From Leptospiraceae bacterium (GTDB lineage Bacteria > Spirochaetota > Leptospiria > Leptospirales > Leptospiraceae), in NCBI GenBank assembly GCA_016711485.1, contig JADJSX010000025.1, positions 1 through 64,000 of the forward strand: 64,000 nucleotides of DNA, given 5' to 3'. Under the pieces are notes generated by a model. The model searched no databases. It was not told where the DNA came from and saw only the letters and a program-made list of their open reading frames with translations. Position numbers and translations under genes: made by a program. The first letter of the stretch is position 1. Each line of letters opens with the position of its first letter. Of this stretch, positions 1-10,111 are shown piece by piece.

Positions 1-35
1 AAAAATTTACAAGGAAACACATTACAACTAAGTCA

Positions 36-2158
36 ATGAAACCAAACTACCCTACTCTACCCCAAAACGTGAACGATCCGAAAGAGAAAGAAAGCCGAGC
101 TTTTCAACTATCGCTTGCAAGAACTCAATACAATTATATGCGATCTTACCTAGATGGAGTTCCACTTTTCGCTGATGTCCCAGATGGTGAAAATTTTTCA
201 TTAGAATACGAGGCTAAAGTCTTGGCTGTTTTTTACCTCGCAGACAATTTCAAAAAAGTCGTTCTTGGTTTACTAGAGAAAGAGCTTGAAAATGATTTTA
301 CTATAAATGAATTTCACCGAATCAAAGAAAGCTATGAAAAATTAGAAAAGAAATGAGCCTTAACTTGGTAAAGGACATTAAAACTTAGAAGGTTTGTGAA
401 AAGTTTATTAGAACTCCCAAAGGATATTAAAGATTTGATCAATCAAATCACCGGTATTCCTAAAGATATAGCGAAAATGGCGACTGGTTTAGAACAAGTT
501 TTCGGTGATTTTATTAAAGAAGGACCTACTGCATTCTTAAAATCAACCATGTATGATATGCTGCGTGAGACTCATGGAAATAATTATCTTCAGGCTAAAT
601 CCATCGATGACTATGAAAATCTTTTTAGTTCTCTTCAAAACCACTTACACGTAAATAGAAGAAAAATCCTGGATGCTTAAAGATAAAAAACCGTGGAAGC
701 AAGATTGGTATTTCTGTCATTTACAAATCGCTGGCTACAATACTACTCTACTACAGGGAATCAGGACTGAAATTACCTCAGAAAAATATACTGTTATTCT
801 TTCCGAATTGCAAAAGAAATTTCCGATAACAGATGAGATTTTACAGAAAGTTTCCGGCGATTCGGATGTAACGTTAGAAGATGCAGCTCGAAAAAAGACT
901 ATATGTTTGTGACTATTCAATGTTAGATGGAACATCCGCAATCGAATTTCACGGAGAACAGCGTTACATAACAGCGCCTATTGCTTTATTTTACTGGAAT
1001 CCTTCACCTCCGAAAGGGTTTCCTCTGAACGGAGCGATGCAGCCTATTGCTATCCAGTTAGGTCAAAAGTTTGATCCTGAAGTTACGCCAATTTTTACTC
1101 CAAATAACTCTTCGAATGCGAATGACCCGAATCATTATAAATGGGAAATAGCAAAGTACGTTGTAAATGTGGCAGGAGCAATTCAACATGAGTCAGTTGC
1201 TCATTTAGGAGCGTGTCACCTAACGATTGAACCAATGATTGTAGCAGCTCATAGACAATTATCAGAAAATCACCCTATTTTAAAATTACTGATTCCTCAT
1301 TTTAGATTTACAATCCAAATCAATGACTCAGCGCTTCATAGCCTTATCATCCCCGGTGGGGTCGTAGCAACCAACGTTGGAACAGCCATAGAAGATACAC
1401 TGAAAATGGTAGCTAACGCACACGAAGATTGGCGCTTCGACGAACATAATCCGGATCGGTTATTCAACGAAAGAGGGGTAAATATGGATTCACTTCCAGT
1501 TTTTCCTTTCCGTGATGACACATTGCTTCTTTGGAAAGCTATTAAAAATTTTGTCAGTGCATACCTGAAAACCTACTACCAGGGCGACAAGGCAGTCATT
1601 GATGATACAGAGCTTCAGGCCTGGATCAATGAAATGGTTTCTCCCAAATACGCTGGCTTTAAAGGAATGGATAAACTCAAAAAAACAGATGATCTAAATC
1701 AACCTTATAAAATAGACAGTCTTGACTATCTTATTCAAATTATTTCTCAAATCATTTATATAGCTGGTCCCCAACATGCTTCTGTGAATTATGCTCAGTA
1801 TCCGCTAATGACCTACTCTCCTAGTGTAGCAGGAACTATTTATAATCCGATGCCTACCAAACACGAAGATATTGAATCCGAAACTAAAATGATAGAATGG
1901 TATCCACCACTTGATGTTTCCCTTTATAGTGTTTCCTTTGAATATCTTTTGAGTGGAGTTCAATTTGATACATTCGGACATTATAATTCTGATCCAAGAA
2001 TTCCTTACTTTAACGATCCGCTTGTTTTAGATTTTGTCCTGGATTTTCAAGAGGAATTGGCTCAGATAGAATCCGTTATACGAAAAAGAAATAAAGAACG
2101 ACCTATGCCTTATTTATTTCAGGTTCCTTCGATGATTCCAAACAGTATCAGTATATAA
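36..2158 (+). pseudogene. Lipoxygenase, broken by several frame lesions
   Basis: Four successive reading-frame pieces (36-356, 396-680, 673-912, 881-2158) together give one bacterial lipoxygenase of about 700 aa, a non-haem iron dioxygenase of polyunsaturated fatty acids. The first piece carries the N-terminal FSLEYEAKV motif of the family. The last holds the catalytic core: His-x4-His-x4-His (HESVAHLGACH), HASVN for the next His and Asn ligands, and a C-terminal Ile (SISI), so every iron ligand is kept. Lesions: in-frame TGA and TAA between 354 and 396; a +1 shift near 661-690; a +1 shift in the A6 run at 891-896, where one A fewer would give the family motif RLYVCDY. All shifts lie in or near A runs, so sequencing error is possible. 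If they are real the gene is dead, since the N-terminal half is not in frame with the core. Confidence 0.85.
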
Positions 2159-2181
2159 ATAGTAAGAGTGAGGAAAATCAA

Positions 2182-2226
2182 TTTTTCAAATTAAAATTAC
2201 TGATAATTTTTTTTTAATTTGAAAAA
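2182..2226 (+). terminator. AT-rich stem-loop after the lipoxygenase
   Basis: Two 15-nt arms (2182-2196 and 2212-2226) form a perfect inverted repeat in the gap between the lipoxygenase stop and the next gene. It is AT-only apart from one C-G pair per arm, and a short T run follows. It could be a weak terminator. Confidence 0.35.
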
Positions 2227-2275
2227 ATTTCTGACAAAAATTTACATTTAAGAATTAAAAATTAGGAGAATATAA

Positions 2276-2779
2276 ATGGCAGAAAGCAGAGAGTTGTCCA
2301 AAAAAAAATTTACAAATCCAATAGATGTAGCATGGGAATATACCCTTGCCTGGAATTCAAAAGATTATCGTAAGGTAGTAGATTTATTTTTACCTGAGGG
2401 AATTTATATGGGACCGCCTATTCCACCAGAAACCGAATATAATCCTCTAAATATAGATGAAATTGGAGAAATGGTCAAGGGATTCATGACCGGATTTCCT
2501 GATATGGTATATACAAATGTTTCAGTATCAACTGTAAGTAACACAATTAGTTACCTTAATTATGTATTTGCGGGAACTCATACGGGTAAGTATATGGTCT
2601 TCGAACCTACAGGACGTAAAGTATGGTTACCGGGAGCTTCTCTTCTTACATTAAAGGATGGACTGTTAATATCAGCTTTAGATGCTTATAACCCTATTGA
2701 CTTCATTAATCAGCTTTCGGTAGGTGAATATGACGTAAAACAATTTAGCGCAATGTTAGGATTTGTTCAACCTAAATAA
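2276..2779 (+). CDS. SnoaL-like / NTF2-fold protein
   Basis: A 167-aa protein of the SnoaL-like (NTF2-fold) superfamily, small cone-shaped domains that bind hydrophobic ligands or act as ester cyclases and isomerases. The family pattern is visible: an N-terminal helix with W-E-Y-x-L-A-W-N-S-K-D-Y, the GFP-D segment in the middle (residues about 79-83), G-T-H-T-G and P-T-G-R-K-V-W strands near residues 100-120, and a final N-P-I-D-F helix. It has no signal peptide, so it is probably cytoplasmic. AGGAG at 2263-2267 is well spaced from the ATG. It lies downstream of the broken lipoxygenase and may once have been functionally linked to it, but that is only inference; the substrate is unknown. Confidence 0.65.
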   Translation: MAESRELSKKKFTNPIDVAWEYTLAWNSKDYRKVVDLFLPEGIYMGPPIPPETEYNPLNIDEIGEMVKGFMTGFPDMVYTNVSVSTVSNTISYLNYVFAGTHTGKYMVFEPTGRKVWLPGASLLTLKDGLLISALDAYNPIDFINQLSVGEYDVKQFSAMLGFVQPK

Positions 2780-2917
2780 GATGAAATTAGTAATTTGTGA
2801 TTTATGACTTACAATTCAAAAACTTGTTGTAAGAAATAAATTAAAAGGGTAAAAGTAAATAATCTATTTTTACTTGGTGAAAAGATTTTTTTAGATTTTT
2901 CGAATAAGGAGTAATGT

Positions 2918-5900
2918 GTGCATACAATTTTAAATTTTGAAATCGAAAATGAGATTTACGAAAGTGAAAATTCAATCGTATATCGCGGTAGAAATAAAAC
3001 TGATAATCAAAAAGTAATTTTAAAGCAACTAAGGAAAGATTTTCCCTCTCCGGAAGAAATCGCAAAATTCAAAAGAGAATTCAATATAACACAAAACTTT
3101 GATTATGCAGGAATACCCAGGGTTTATAATTTTTCTAAATACCAAAATACTTATCTAATTTCTTTCGAAGATTTTGGAGGTAATTCTATTGCTAATTTTT
3201 TACTTTCAAACTATTTTTCAGTAGATCAATTTTTACCAATAGCGATTCGAATGGCTGAAATTGTTGCACATATTCATTCTAAAAAAATTATTCATAAAGA
3301 CATAAATCCATCTAATATAGTTTGGAATTCAAATACTAACCAGGTGAAAATAATTGATTTTGGAATTTCATCTGAACTGTCCCATGAAACAACTAGTTTA
3401 CAAAACGTCAATGTTCTAGAAGGAACTTTGAATTATATGTCTCCCGAACAAACTGGACGAATGAATCGGGTAATTGACTATCGCACTGATTTGTATTCAT
3501 TAGGTGCTACTTTCTATCAAATGATAACCGGTCAGGTTCCTTTTACTGGCGCTGATGCTATGGAGATAGTGTACGGTCATATCGCCAAGGAGCCAATACC
3601 ACCACACGAAATAAATAAAGACATTCCAACAACTCTTTCTAAAATCATACTTCGCCTGATGGCTAAGACAGCAGAAAATAGATATCAAAGTGCTTTAGGT
3701 TTAGTTCATGATTTGAAATGGTGTTTGGAAAATATTGAATCATTAAAAAATGAACTAGTACAATCCAAGGATGAATCTAAATTTCTAATTGGAGCAAACG
3801 ACATTTCAGATCGCTTTGAAATTCCTCAAAAGCTGTACGGGAGAGAAAAAGAAAGAGAAACCCTAATGAATGCTTTTGATCGAATTGGAGAAAAAACAAA
3901 AGAAATCATTCTTGTAAGTGGTTACTCCGGAATAGGGAAATCATCTATAGTTCAGGAAATCTATAAACCTATAGTAGAAAAGAAAGGAATTTTTATTCAT
4001 GGAAAATTTGATCAATACAAGAGAAATATTCCCTATGCTTCACTTATTCAAGCATTTCAAGGATTGGTAAGACAAATATTAACTGAAAGTAAAGAAAAAT
4101 TATCTATTCATAAAAAAGAAATCATAAATACGCTCAGCCAGAATTGTAGTGTAATCATAGACGTGATTCCGGAAGTGGGACTGATTACAGGTGAACAACC
4201 ACAGGCACCAATTTTATCTCCGGAAGAATCCAGGAACCGTTTCAATCTAGTTTTTCGAAATTTTGTACGAATATTTGCATCGGGAAAAAATCCACTCGTT
4301 ATATTTCTCGACGATTTACAATGGGCAGACTTACCATCTTTGCATTTATTAGAGCTAATTTTAACTGACCCGGAAATTGGTAATCTATTTATAATCGGTG
4401 CTTACAGGGACAATGAAGTAGATCCAACGCATCCACTTTTAGCAATGGTATCGGAAATCAAAAAAAAGGAAATAGTAGTAAATAGGATTTCCCTGTCCCC
4501 CCTTAGTTTGCAAAATGTTAATCAATTAGTTTCGGATACTCTACGTGTATCCATTGAAGAATCCAGTTCATTGGCAAAATTAAGTTTTGAGAAAACCCAG
4601 GGAAATCCTTTTTTCTTAAATCAATTTTTATCTGTTCTTCACCAAGAAAGTCTTATAGTTTTTGATTCAAATTCTTTACAGTGGAAATGGAATTTAGATA
4701 GAATTCAGCAAAGAGGAGTAACTGATAACGTTGTCGATTTAATGGCAAATAAAATCAAAAAATTGCCACCGAATACTCAGAATGTATTACGATTAGCAGC
4801 TTGTATAGGAAATCAATTTGAATTAAAAACCTTAGCAATAGTTAACGAAAAGTCTCTTACGAGTACAGCTTTAGATTTGGACAAAGCTATTAAAGAAGGA
4901 TTTATTATTCCTACCACAGAAACATACAATATAGTAGGTCAGGAATTAGAAGGAATTGAATTCGAGTCGATAATACCCAAATATCGATTTTTACACGATA
5001 GAGTCCAACAGGCGGCTTATTTATTAATTTCGGAAGAAGAAAGAAATAAAATACATCTGAACGTTGGTAAATTGCTTTTAAATAAATCAAACAACCTAGC
5101 ACAAGAAGAAGGAATTTTTGACATTGTAAATCATTTGAATATTGGAAAAAATTTAATTACTGATGAAAAAGAAATATTAAGGCTAATAGAACTAAACTTA
5201 TCTGTTTCCAAAAAAGCGAAACTCTCTGCTGCCTATGAACCTGCGTATAACTATGCAAAAATTACAATGACGTTATTACCGCAGCATGCTTGGACAAAAT
5301 ATTTAAATCTTGCCATTGAAGTATATATAGAAACAGCAGAAACTGCATATCTTTCTGGTGATTTTGAAAATATGGAGAAAATAATAGAAACTCTTCTCGC
5401 ACAGAAAATAGAAGTTATAGATAAAACTAGAATTTATAGGATTAAGATTCTTGCATGTATTGCGCAACATGACTCTCTAGGAGCCATTAAATTTGGTGTT
5501 GAGTCATTACAGTTAATGGGAATTGATATTCCAGAACTTCCTACCGGTGATGATATTGGAAAAAAATTAGGTGAAACTATGGAAGTTCTTACCAGCATTA
5601 AGATAAGCGAATTATTAAACCTACCGTCAATGGAAGATAAAGTAAAAATTGCAGCTATGGAAACAATGGAATTAATATATGGACCTTGTTTCCAAGTAAA
5701 TCCAGGACTTTTCCCAATATTAGTTTTTACAATGATTCAATTATCTATAAAATATGGAAATGCGTCCAAGTCTCCAATGACTTATGCATGCTATGGATTA
5801 ATTCTGTGTGGAATAGTAGGAGACATTGATTCAGGTTATCAATTTAGGCAACTGGCTTTAGGACTCATTGAAAAATTGCAGGTTCCCGGAAACAAATGTA

Positions 5901-8299
5901 ACACACTTTATGTAGCAACTATTTTTATACAACATTGGAAAGAGCATTTAAGAAATACAATGAAACCTTTTTTAGAATCTTACCATGCTGGTATGGCGGA
6001 AGGTGATTTTGAATATGCAGGGTGGTCTGCAATGTATTACAATGTTTATTCTTATTTTGCTGGATTCGAATTAACCAAAATTATTCAAGAAACTAGAAAA
6101 TATAGACAGGCTATTTTAGAAATTAAGCAAGAAACTGTGTACAATCATCTCTCTATCTTTTTTCAGGCTATTGTAAATTTAGCGGAAAATCCAGAAATTC
6201 CATACTTTCTTAAAGGGGAATTTTACAATGAAGAAGAAATGATTCCTATTCATTTAAAGGCAAATGACAATAATGCGTTATGCGCTGTTTATTTTCAAAA
6301 ACTAATTCTTAGTTATCTTTTAGAGGAACAAGATTTAGCCATTCAAAATTCTCGTTTGGCAGAACAATACTTACATTCAGTACCTGCCAGTCAGTACGTT
6401 CTTTTATTCCATTTCTATGATTCATTAATCATATTGCGCCAGTATTCAAATTCCTCGACCAAAGAAAAGGAAGAAATCTTATTAAAAGTCAATGCAAACC
6501 AAACAAAAATAAAAACTTGGGCAGATCATTGTGCGGAAAATAGTTTACATAAATATTATTTAGTCGAAGCAGAAAAAGCTCATGTTCTAGGAGAAAATTG
6601 GCAAGCAATTGATTATTATGATAAGGCAATAAAATTAGCGAAACAAAACGAATTTTTACAAGAAGAAGCATTGGCCAATGAACTGCTAGCGAATTTCTGG
6701 CTAAGCTGCGATAAAGAAGACCTGGGACAAATGGTATTAAACAAAGCTTATTACCTTTACTCTCTCTGGGGAGCCAAAGCCAAAACGGCACAACTCGATA
6801 AAAAATATGGTCACCTAATCGCCAGAAAAGGAAAAATAAGTAAAACAGGAACTATCTCAAAAACTTCAACCATATCAACTTTAGGTGAAGAGAATAATCA
6901 TCTAGATTTTGTCTCCGTATTAAAAGCTTCACAAACAATTTCTGGAGAAATTCTAGTCGACCAACTTCTTAAAAAAATGATGAATGTTGTGATCGAAAAT
7001 GCAGGAGCTGAAAAAGGACTTCTTTTAAAAGAAATAAAAGGGGAATGGAAAATAGAAGCTGATAGCACGGCAAACAGTGAATATACGCAAGTTTTCAAGG
7101 ATAAACCGATTTTTTCTGCCAAAGAAGAACAACTTCTTGCGCCTGTTTCAATTATACAATACGTTGCCCGGACAAAAGAACCTGTCGTTCTGGATGACGC
7201 ATCAAAAGAAGGAAATTTCATTTCTGATTCCTATATACAAAACACAAAACCAAAATCTATCCTCTGTACACCAATCCTACACCATGGAAAAATTACCGGA
7301 ATATTATATTTAGAGAATAATTCTATTTCAGGTGTTTTTACAAAGGATAGATTAGAAGTTTTACAGATATTATCCTCACAAGTTGCTATTTCTTTAGAGA
7401 ATGCAAATCTGTATGCAAACCTAGAAGAAAAAGTAAAGGAAAGAACTATCCAATTAGAAGAAGCTCACAAAAAAATCATTGTGTTGGAAAAAGAGACAAC
7501 AGAAAAACAATTGGCCGGCGGATTTGCACATGAAATGAGAAATGCGTTAGTAGGTCCAAAACTTGTAATCCAACATATTCTAGGGCAAGATGGGAATGGT
7601 CCCTCTGAAAGTATTATCCTGAAAAACAATCGAAAGCTAAAAGATATTTACCTTCTAGTTAAAGACATTGTCCCTGCGGATACTTTGCAAATAACTCTAA
7701 ACGCAATGAAAGAAATTTTTCAAAATGAGGAGCAAATAGATAGTAGCCTGAATATGATTTACAATGCTGTATCAAAGGGTTTAAATATCACTCAGCTCAT
7801 CATGGATTATTCGAAAGTAGGAAATGAGCAAACAAACAAACAATTAATAGACTTAAATGCACTTCTTAAAAATCTTACTAGAGAGTATGTAAATGAGTGG
7901 GGAGACAATAAAATTTCCATTCACATAGATTTAACGAATGAAAATACAAAGGTGCAAGGACTAGAAACTCATTTCGAATCCGTGTATAAAAATTTACTGT
8001 TAAATGCTAAAGATGCCCTGTTAGACAAAACCCAAAATGAGAAAAAAGATAAATATATTCATATTAAAACACAAGTGGTGAACCATGAATTAGTAATAGA
8101 GATTGCGGATAACGGTATTGGAATTTCTCCTGAAAATTTAGGTAGAATCTACGACGCATTTTTTTCTACAAAACCTGATACAGGAACTGGACTCGGATTA
8201 GGAGTAGTAAAAAAAATCATAAGTCTATACAATGGAAATATTGAGGTAAAATCAGAGTTAGGAAAAGGTACTACGTTTACGATTAATTTGCCACTCTGA
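2918..8299 (+). CDS. Giant Ser/Thr kinase-AAA ATPase-GAF-histidine kinase
   Basis: A 1793-aa cytoplasmic signalling fusion. Residues 1-270 are a eukaryotic-type protein kinase (HKD catalytic loop near 125, DFG near 145, S-P-E-Q in the activation segment). Residues 305-600 are an AAA-type ATPase (Walker A GYSGIGKSS near 335-343, Walker B FLDD near 460). A long helical TPR-like region follows to about 1300. A GAF domain lies at about 1340-1495, then a coiled coil and a histidine kinase (H-box FAHEMRN near 1534, N-box NLLLNAKDAL near 1690, G boxes ADNGIG and GTGLGLG near 1754). This architecture is well known in cyanobacteria and Leptospira. The start is GTG with AAGGAG at 2906-2911. A cognate regulator may be one of the REC proteins just downstream. 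All key motifs are intact; the ligand is unknown. Confidence 0.9.
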   Translation: MHTILNFEIENEIYESENSIVYRGRNKTDNQKVILKQLRKDFPSPEEIAKFKREFNITQNFDYAGIPRVYNFSKYQNTYLISFEDFGGNSIANFLLSNYFSVDQFLPIAIRMAEIVAHIHSKKIIHKDINPSNIVWNSNTNQVKIIDFGISSELSHETTSLQNVNVLEGTLNYMSPEQTGRMNRVIDYRTDLYSLGATFYQMITGQVPFTGADAMEIVYGHIAKEPIPPHEINKDIPTTLSKIILRLMAKTAENRYQSALGLVHDLKWCLENIESLKNELVQSKDESKFLIGANDISDRFEIPQKLYGREKERETLMNAFDRIGEKTKEIILVSGYSGIGKSSIVQEIYKPIVEKKGIFIHGKFDQYKRNIPYASLIQAFQGLVRQILTESKEKLSIHKKEIINTLSQNCSVIIDVIPEVGLITGEQPQAPILSPEESRNRFNLVFRNFVRIFASGKNPLVIFLDDLQWADLPSLHLLELILTDPEIGNLFIIGAYRDNEVDPTHPLLAMVSEIKKKEIVVNRISLSPLSLQNVNQLVSDTLRVSIEESSSLAKLSFEKTQGNPFFLNQFLSVLHQESLIVFDSNSLQWKWNLDRIQQRGVTDNVVDLMANKIKKLPPNTQNVLRLAACIGNQFELKTLAIVNEKSLTSTALDLDKAIKEGFIIPTTETYNIVGQELEGIEFESIIPKYRFLHDRVQQAAYLLISEEERNKIHLNVGKLLLNKSNNLAQEEGIFDIVNHLNIGKNLITDEKEILRLIELNLSVSKKAKLSAAYEPAYNYAKITMTLLPQHAWTKYLNLAIEVYIETAETAYLSGDFENMEKIIETLLAQKIEVIDKTRIYRIKILACIAQHDSLGAIKFGVESLQLMGIDIPELPTGDDIGKKLGETMEVLTSIKISELLNLPSMEDKVKIAAMETMELIYGPCFQVNPGLFPILVFTMIQLSIKYGNASKSPMTYACYGLILCGIVGDIDSGYQFRQLALGLIEKLQVPGNKCNTLYVATIFIQHWKEHLRNTMKPFLESYHAGMAEGDFEYAGWSAMYYNVYSYFAGFELTKIIQETRKYRQAILEIKQETVYNHLSIFFQAIVNLAENPEIPYFLKGEFYNEEEMIPIHLKANDNNALCAVYFQKLILSYLLEEQDLAIQNSRLAEQYLHSVPASQYVLLFHFYDSLIILRQYSNSSTKEKEEILLKVNANQTKIKTWADHCAENSLHKYYLVEAEKAHVLGENWQAIDYYDKAIKLAKQNEFLQEEALANELLANFWLSCDKEDLGQMVLNKAYYLYSLWGAKAKTAQLDKKYGHLIARKGKISKTGTISKTSTISTLGEENNHLDFVSVLKASQTISGEILVDQLLKKMMNVVIENAGAEKGLLLKEIKGEWKIEADSTANSEYTQVFKDKPIFSAKEEQLLAPVSIIQYVARTKEPVVLDDASKEGNFISDSYIQNTKPKSILCTPILHHGKITGILYLENNSISGVFTKDRLEVLQILSSQVAISLENANLYANLEEKVKERTIQLEEAHKKIIVLEKETTEKQLAGGFAHEMRNALVGPKLVIQHILGQDGNGPSESIILKNNRKLKDIYLLVKDIVPADTLQITLNAMKEIFQNEEQIDSSLNMIYNAVSKGLNITQLIMDYSKVGNEQTNKQLIDLNALLKNLTREYVNEWGDNKISIHIDLTNENTKVQGLETHFESVYKNLLLNAKDALLDKTQNEKKDKYIHIKTQVVNHELVIEIADNGIGISPENLGRIYDAFFSTKPDTGTGLGLGVVKKIISLYNGNIEVKSELGKGTTFTINLPL

Positions 8300-8539
8300 A
8301 AAGATAAAGAGATGTAACCGTATTTCGACGAAGCTCAGTATAAACTCCGGACGCGGAGGGTTTTATGAAAGGCAATGATTCAATCTGTAAAAACTGCTTC
8401 TTTATTTTACGGATGCAGAAACACAGACAATTTGCAAATCATTAAAAACACAACACCCATCGTTAGAGGAATTATTGCGACTTTGTCAAGTAGCCTAAAT
8501 TAAGAATTGTGCAAAAATAGTAAAATAAAATATATGAAA
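8300..8539. other. Gap with short repeat, no gene
   Basis: No convincing gene is present. The stretch holds a single copy of the IS701-type end sequence (8476-8491) and A/T-rich sequence. Together with the kinase remnant that follows, it looks like leftover material from a duplication or from insertion and loss of a mobile element. Confidence 0.5.
8476..8491 (+). repeat. Solo IS701-type terminal sequence
   Basis: TGCGACTTTGTCAAGT matches the terminal inverted repeats of the IS701 element at 48834-50169 and of the intron-bearing element at 58731-60729. No second end is seen nearby, so it is probably a relic. Confidence 0.5.
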
Positions 8540-8690
8540 CTTTTTTCTCGACAAAACCAGACTCTGGAACAGGATTGGGTTTAGGTGTGGTCAAAAAAAT
8601 CATAAATCTATATAATGGAAAATCGAAGTATCTTCAGAGGTTGGAAAAGGCATCAGCTTCTTCGTTACTGTTCCATTGTTTGAAGGTTAG
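8540..8690 (+). pseudogene. C-terminal remnant of a second histidine kinase
   Basis: The sequence reads FFSTKPDSGTGLGLGVVKK, nearly the same as the F and G2 boxes at the end of the giant kinase just upstream. After the NG of LYNG the frame shifts and continues as IEVSSEVGKG to a TAG at 8688-8690. It is a leftover of a tandem paralogue, with only the last 45-50 codons kept and one frameshift among them. Differences from the upstream copy show the duplication is not recent. Confidence 0.8.
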
Positions 8691-8776
8691 ATACAAATGA
8701 AAACTTCATTTTCAAATTTATTCAAAACTAGAAATTAAATATCAATTATTCTAAATATTAGTAGGCATTTAAAAAA

Positions 8777-10066
8777 ATGACAAACAATTCTTCTAAAAAC
8801 GAAAATACTGAAATAAAAAGCGACAAAAATAATTTCGAGAATGTTTTAGATACTAATAATAAGTCAATTCAAATTGAAAACTCAGTGGACAAATCAAAAC
8901 CCACTGTAATGATAATAGATGACGATATACATGTCAGAGAAGCTCTAAAATTTGTTTTTGAAAAAAAATTTAATTTAATCTTATGTGATAGCGGTGAATC
9001 AGGGATAAACAGTCTAAATCCAAATGTATTTGTTGTTATTCTAGATATTAAAATGGAGGGGAAAAACGGATTTGAAACTTTCATTGAAATTAAAAAAAAG
9101 AATATATATATCCCAATAATTTTTTTAACTGCTTATCAGGATTTAAAAGATCCCATGGAAATAATGAATGATTACCGTCCCTTTGGATACGTAATCAAAG
9201 GGGCAGATACTAAATTACTACATGACACTCTGGAAAGTGCAGTCAATTACTATTCTCAAATAAATAAAAATTCATTTTTAATCAAAGCAATGCAATCAAA
9301 AAATCTTGCACTTCAGGAATTAAGAGAAGATTTGGAGAAACAAGTAGAAGAAAGAACTCATCAACTTGCATTAACAAATAATAATCTACTACAGGAAATT
9401 CAAGTTCGTAAAAATGCTGAAATTGAAATTAGTAGTCTATTAAAAGATAAAGAAATCATTTTAAAGGAAGTTCATCACCGTATCAAAAATAACATGACGA
9501 CTCTTAAATCGATTTTATCTCTTCAATCGAGGACGATAAGTGATGAGATTTTTAAAAATATTTTTAAAGAAATGGAAAGTAGAATTGATAGCATGATGGT
9601 GCTATATGAAAAATTATATGAATCAGATGATTTTGAAGTTCTTTCCATTAAGGATTATACCGAAACGTTATTAGAAAACATAATTAGTAATTTTCCGAAT
9701 AACACATCTATTCGTTTAGATCTTAAAATTCAGGATTTTAAATTGGACGCAAAACGACTTCAATCGTTAGGTATGATTTTCAATGAAATAATAACTAACT
9801 CGATTAAATATTCGTTTGAAAAGGACAAGGACAAGCTAATTTCATTAGAAATTAAATTAATAGAGGGAAAAGTTTCAAATGGAAAAAACACAGTTTATAT
9901 TACAATTTCCGATAACGGGACTGGATTAAAGCAAGAAATAGATTTGAAAAATAAAAGTGGATTTGGATTTAGATTAATTGAATTGTTAAGCAAACAGTTA
10001 ATGGCTGAATTACATATTGAACAGAAAAACAGCCTCAAATATATCTTAGAATTTATTATACAATAA
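8777..10066 (+). CDS. REC-HisKA_2 sensor histidine kinase
   Basis: A 429-aa soluble signalling protein. An N-terminal receiver domain (residues about 45-165) has the acidic DDD cluster and the phospho-acceptor Asp in VVILDIKMEG near 88. A coiled coil (about 190-225) leads to a HisKA_2-type phosphotransfer segment with His near 231 in EVHHRIKNN, then a HATPase domain (N-box NEIITNSIKYS, G1 SDNGTG, G2 SGFGFRL). Receiver-first kinases of this class usually relay phosphate from an upstream kinase, and the giant kinase 480 bp upstream is a natural candidate. There is no strong Shine-Dalgarno. The receiver is clearly paralogous to that of the next gene (shared MEGKNGF and NDYRPFGY motifs), showing local duplication. 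Confidence 0.85.
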   Translation: MTNNSSKNENTEIKSDKNNFENVLDTNNKSIQIENSVDKSKPTVMIIDDDIHVREALKFVFEKKFNLILCDSGESGINSLNPNVFVVILDIKMEGKNGFETFIEIKKKNIYIPIIFLTAYQDLKDPMEIMNDYRPFGYVIKGADTKLLHDTLESAVNYYSQINKNSFLIKAMQSKNLALQELREDLEKQVEERTHQLALTNNNLLQEIQVRKNAEIEISSLLKDKEIILKEVHHRIKNNMTTLKSILSLQSRTISDEIFKNIFKEMESRIDSMMVLYEKLYESDDFEVLSIKDYTETLLENIISNFPNNTSIRLDLKIQDFKLDAKRLQSLGMIFNEIITNSIKYSFEKDKDKLISLEIKLIEGKVSNGKNTVYITISDNGTGLKQEIDLKNKSGFGFRLIELLSKQLMAELHIEQKNSLKYILEFIIQ

Positions 10067-10111
10067 ATTAAATTTGACTTAAAAGCTAACATTTTTTCAT
10101 GTAGAGCTATA

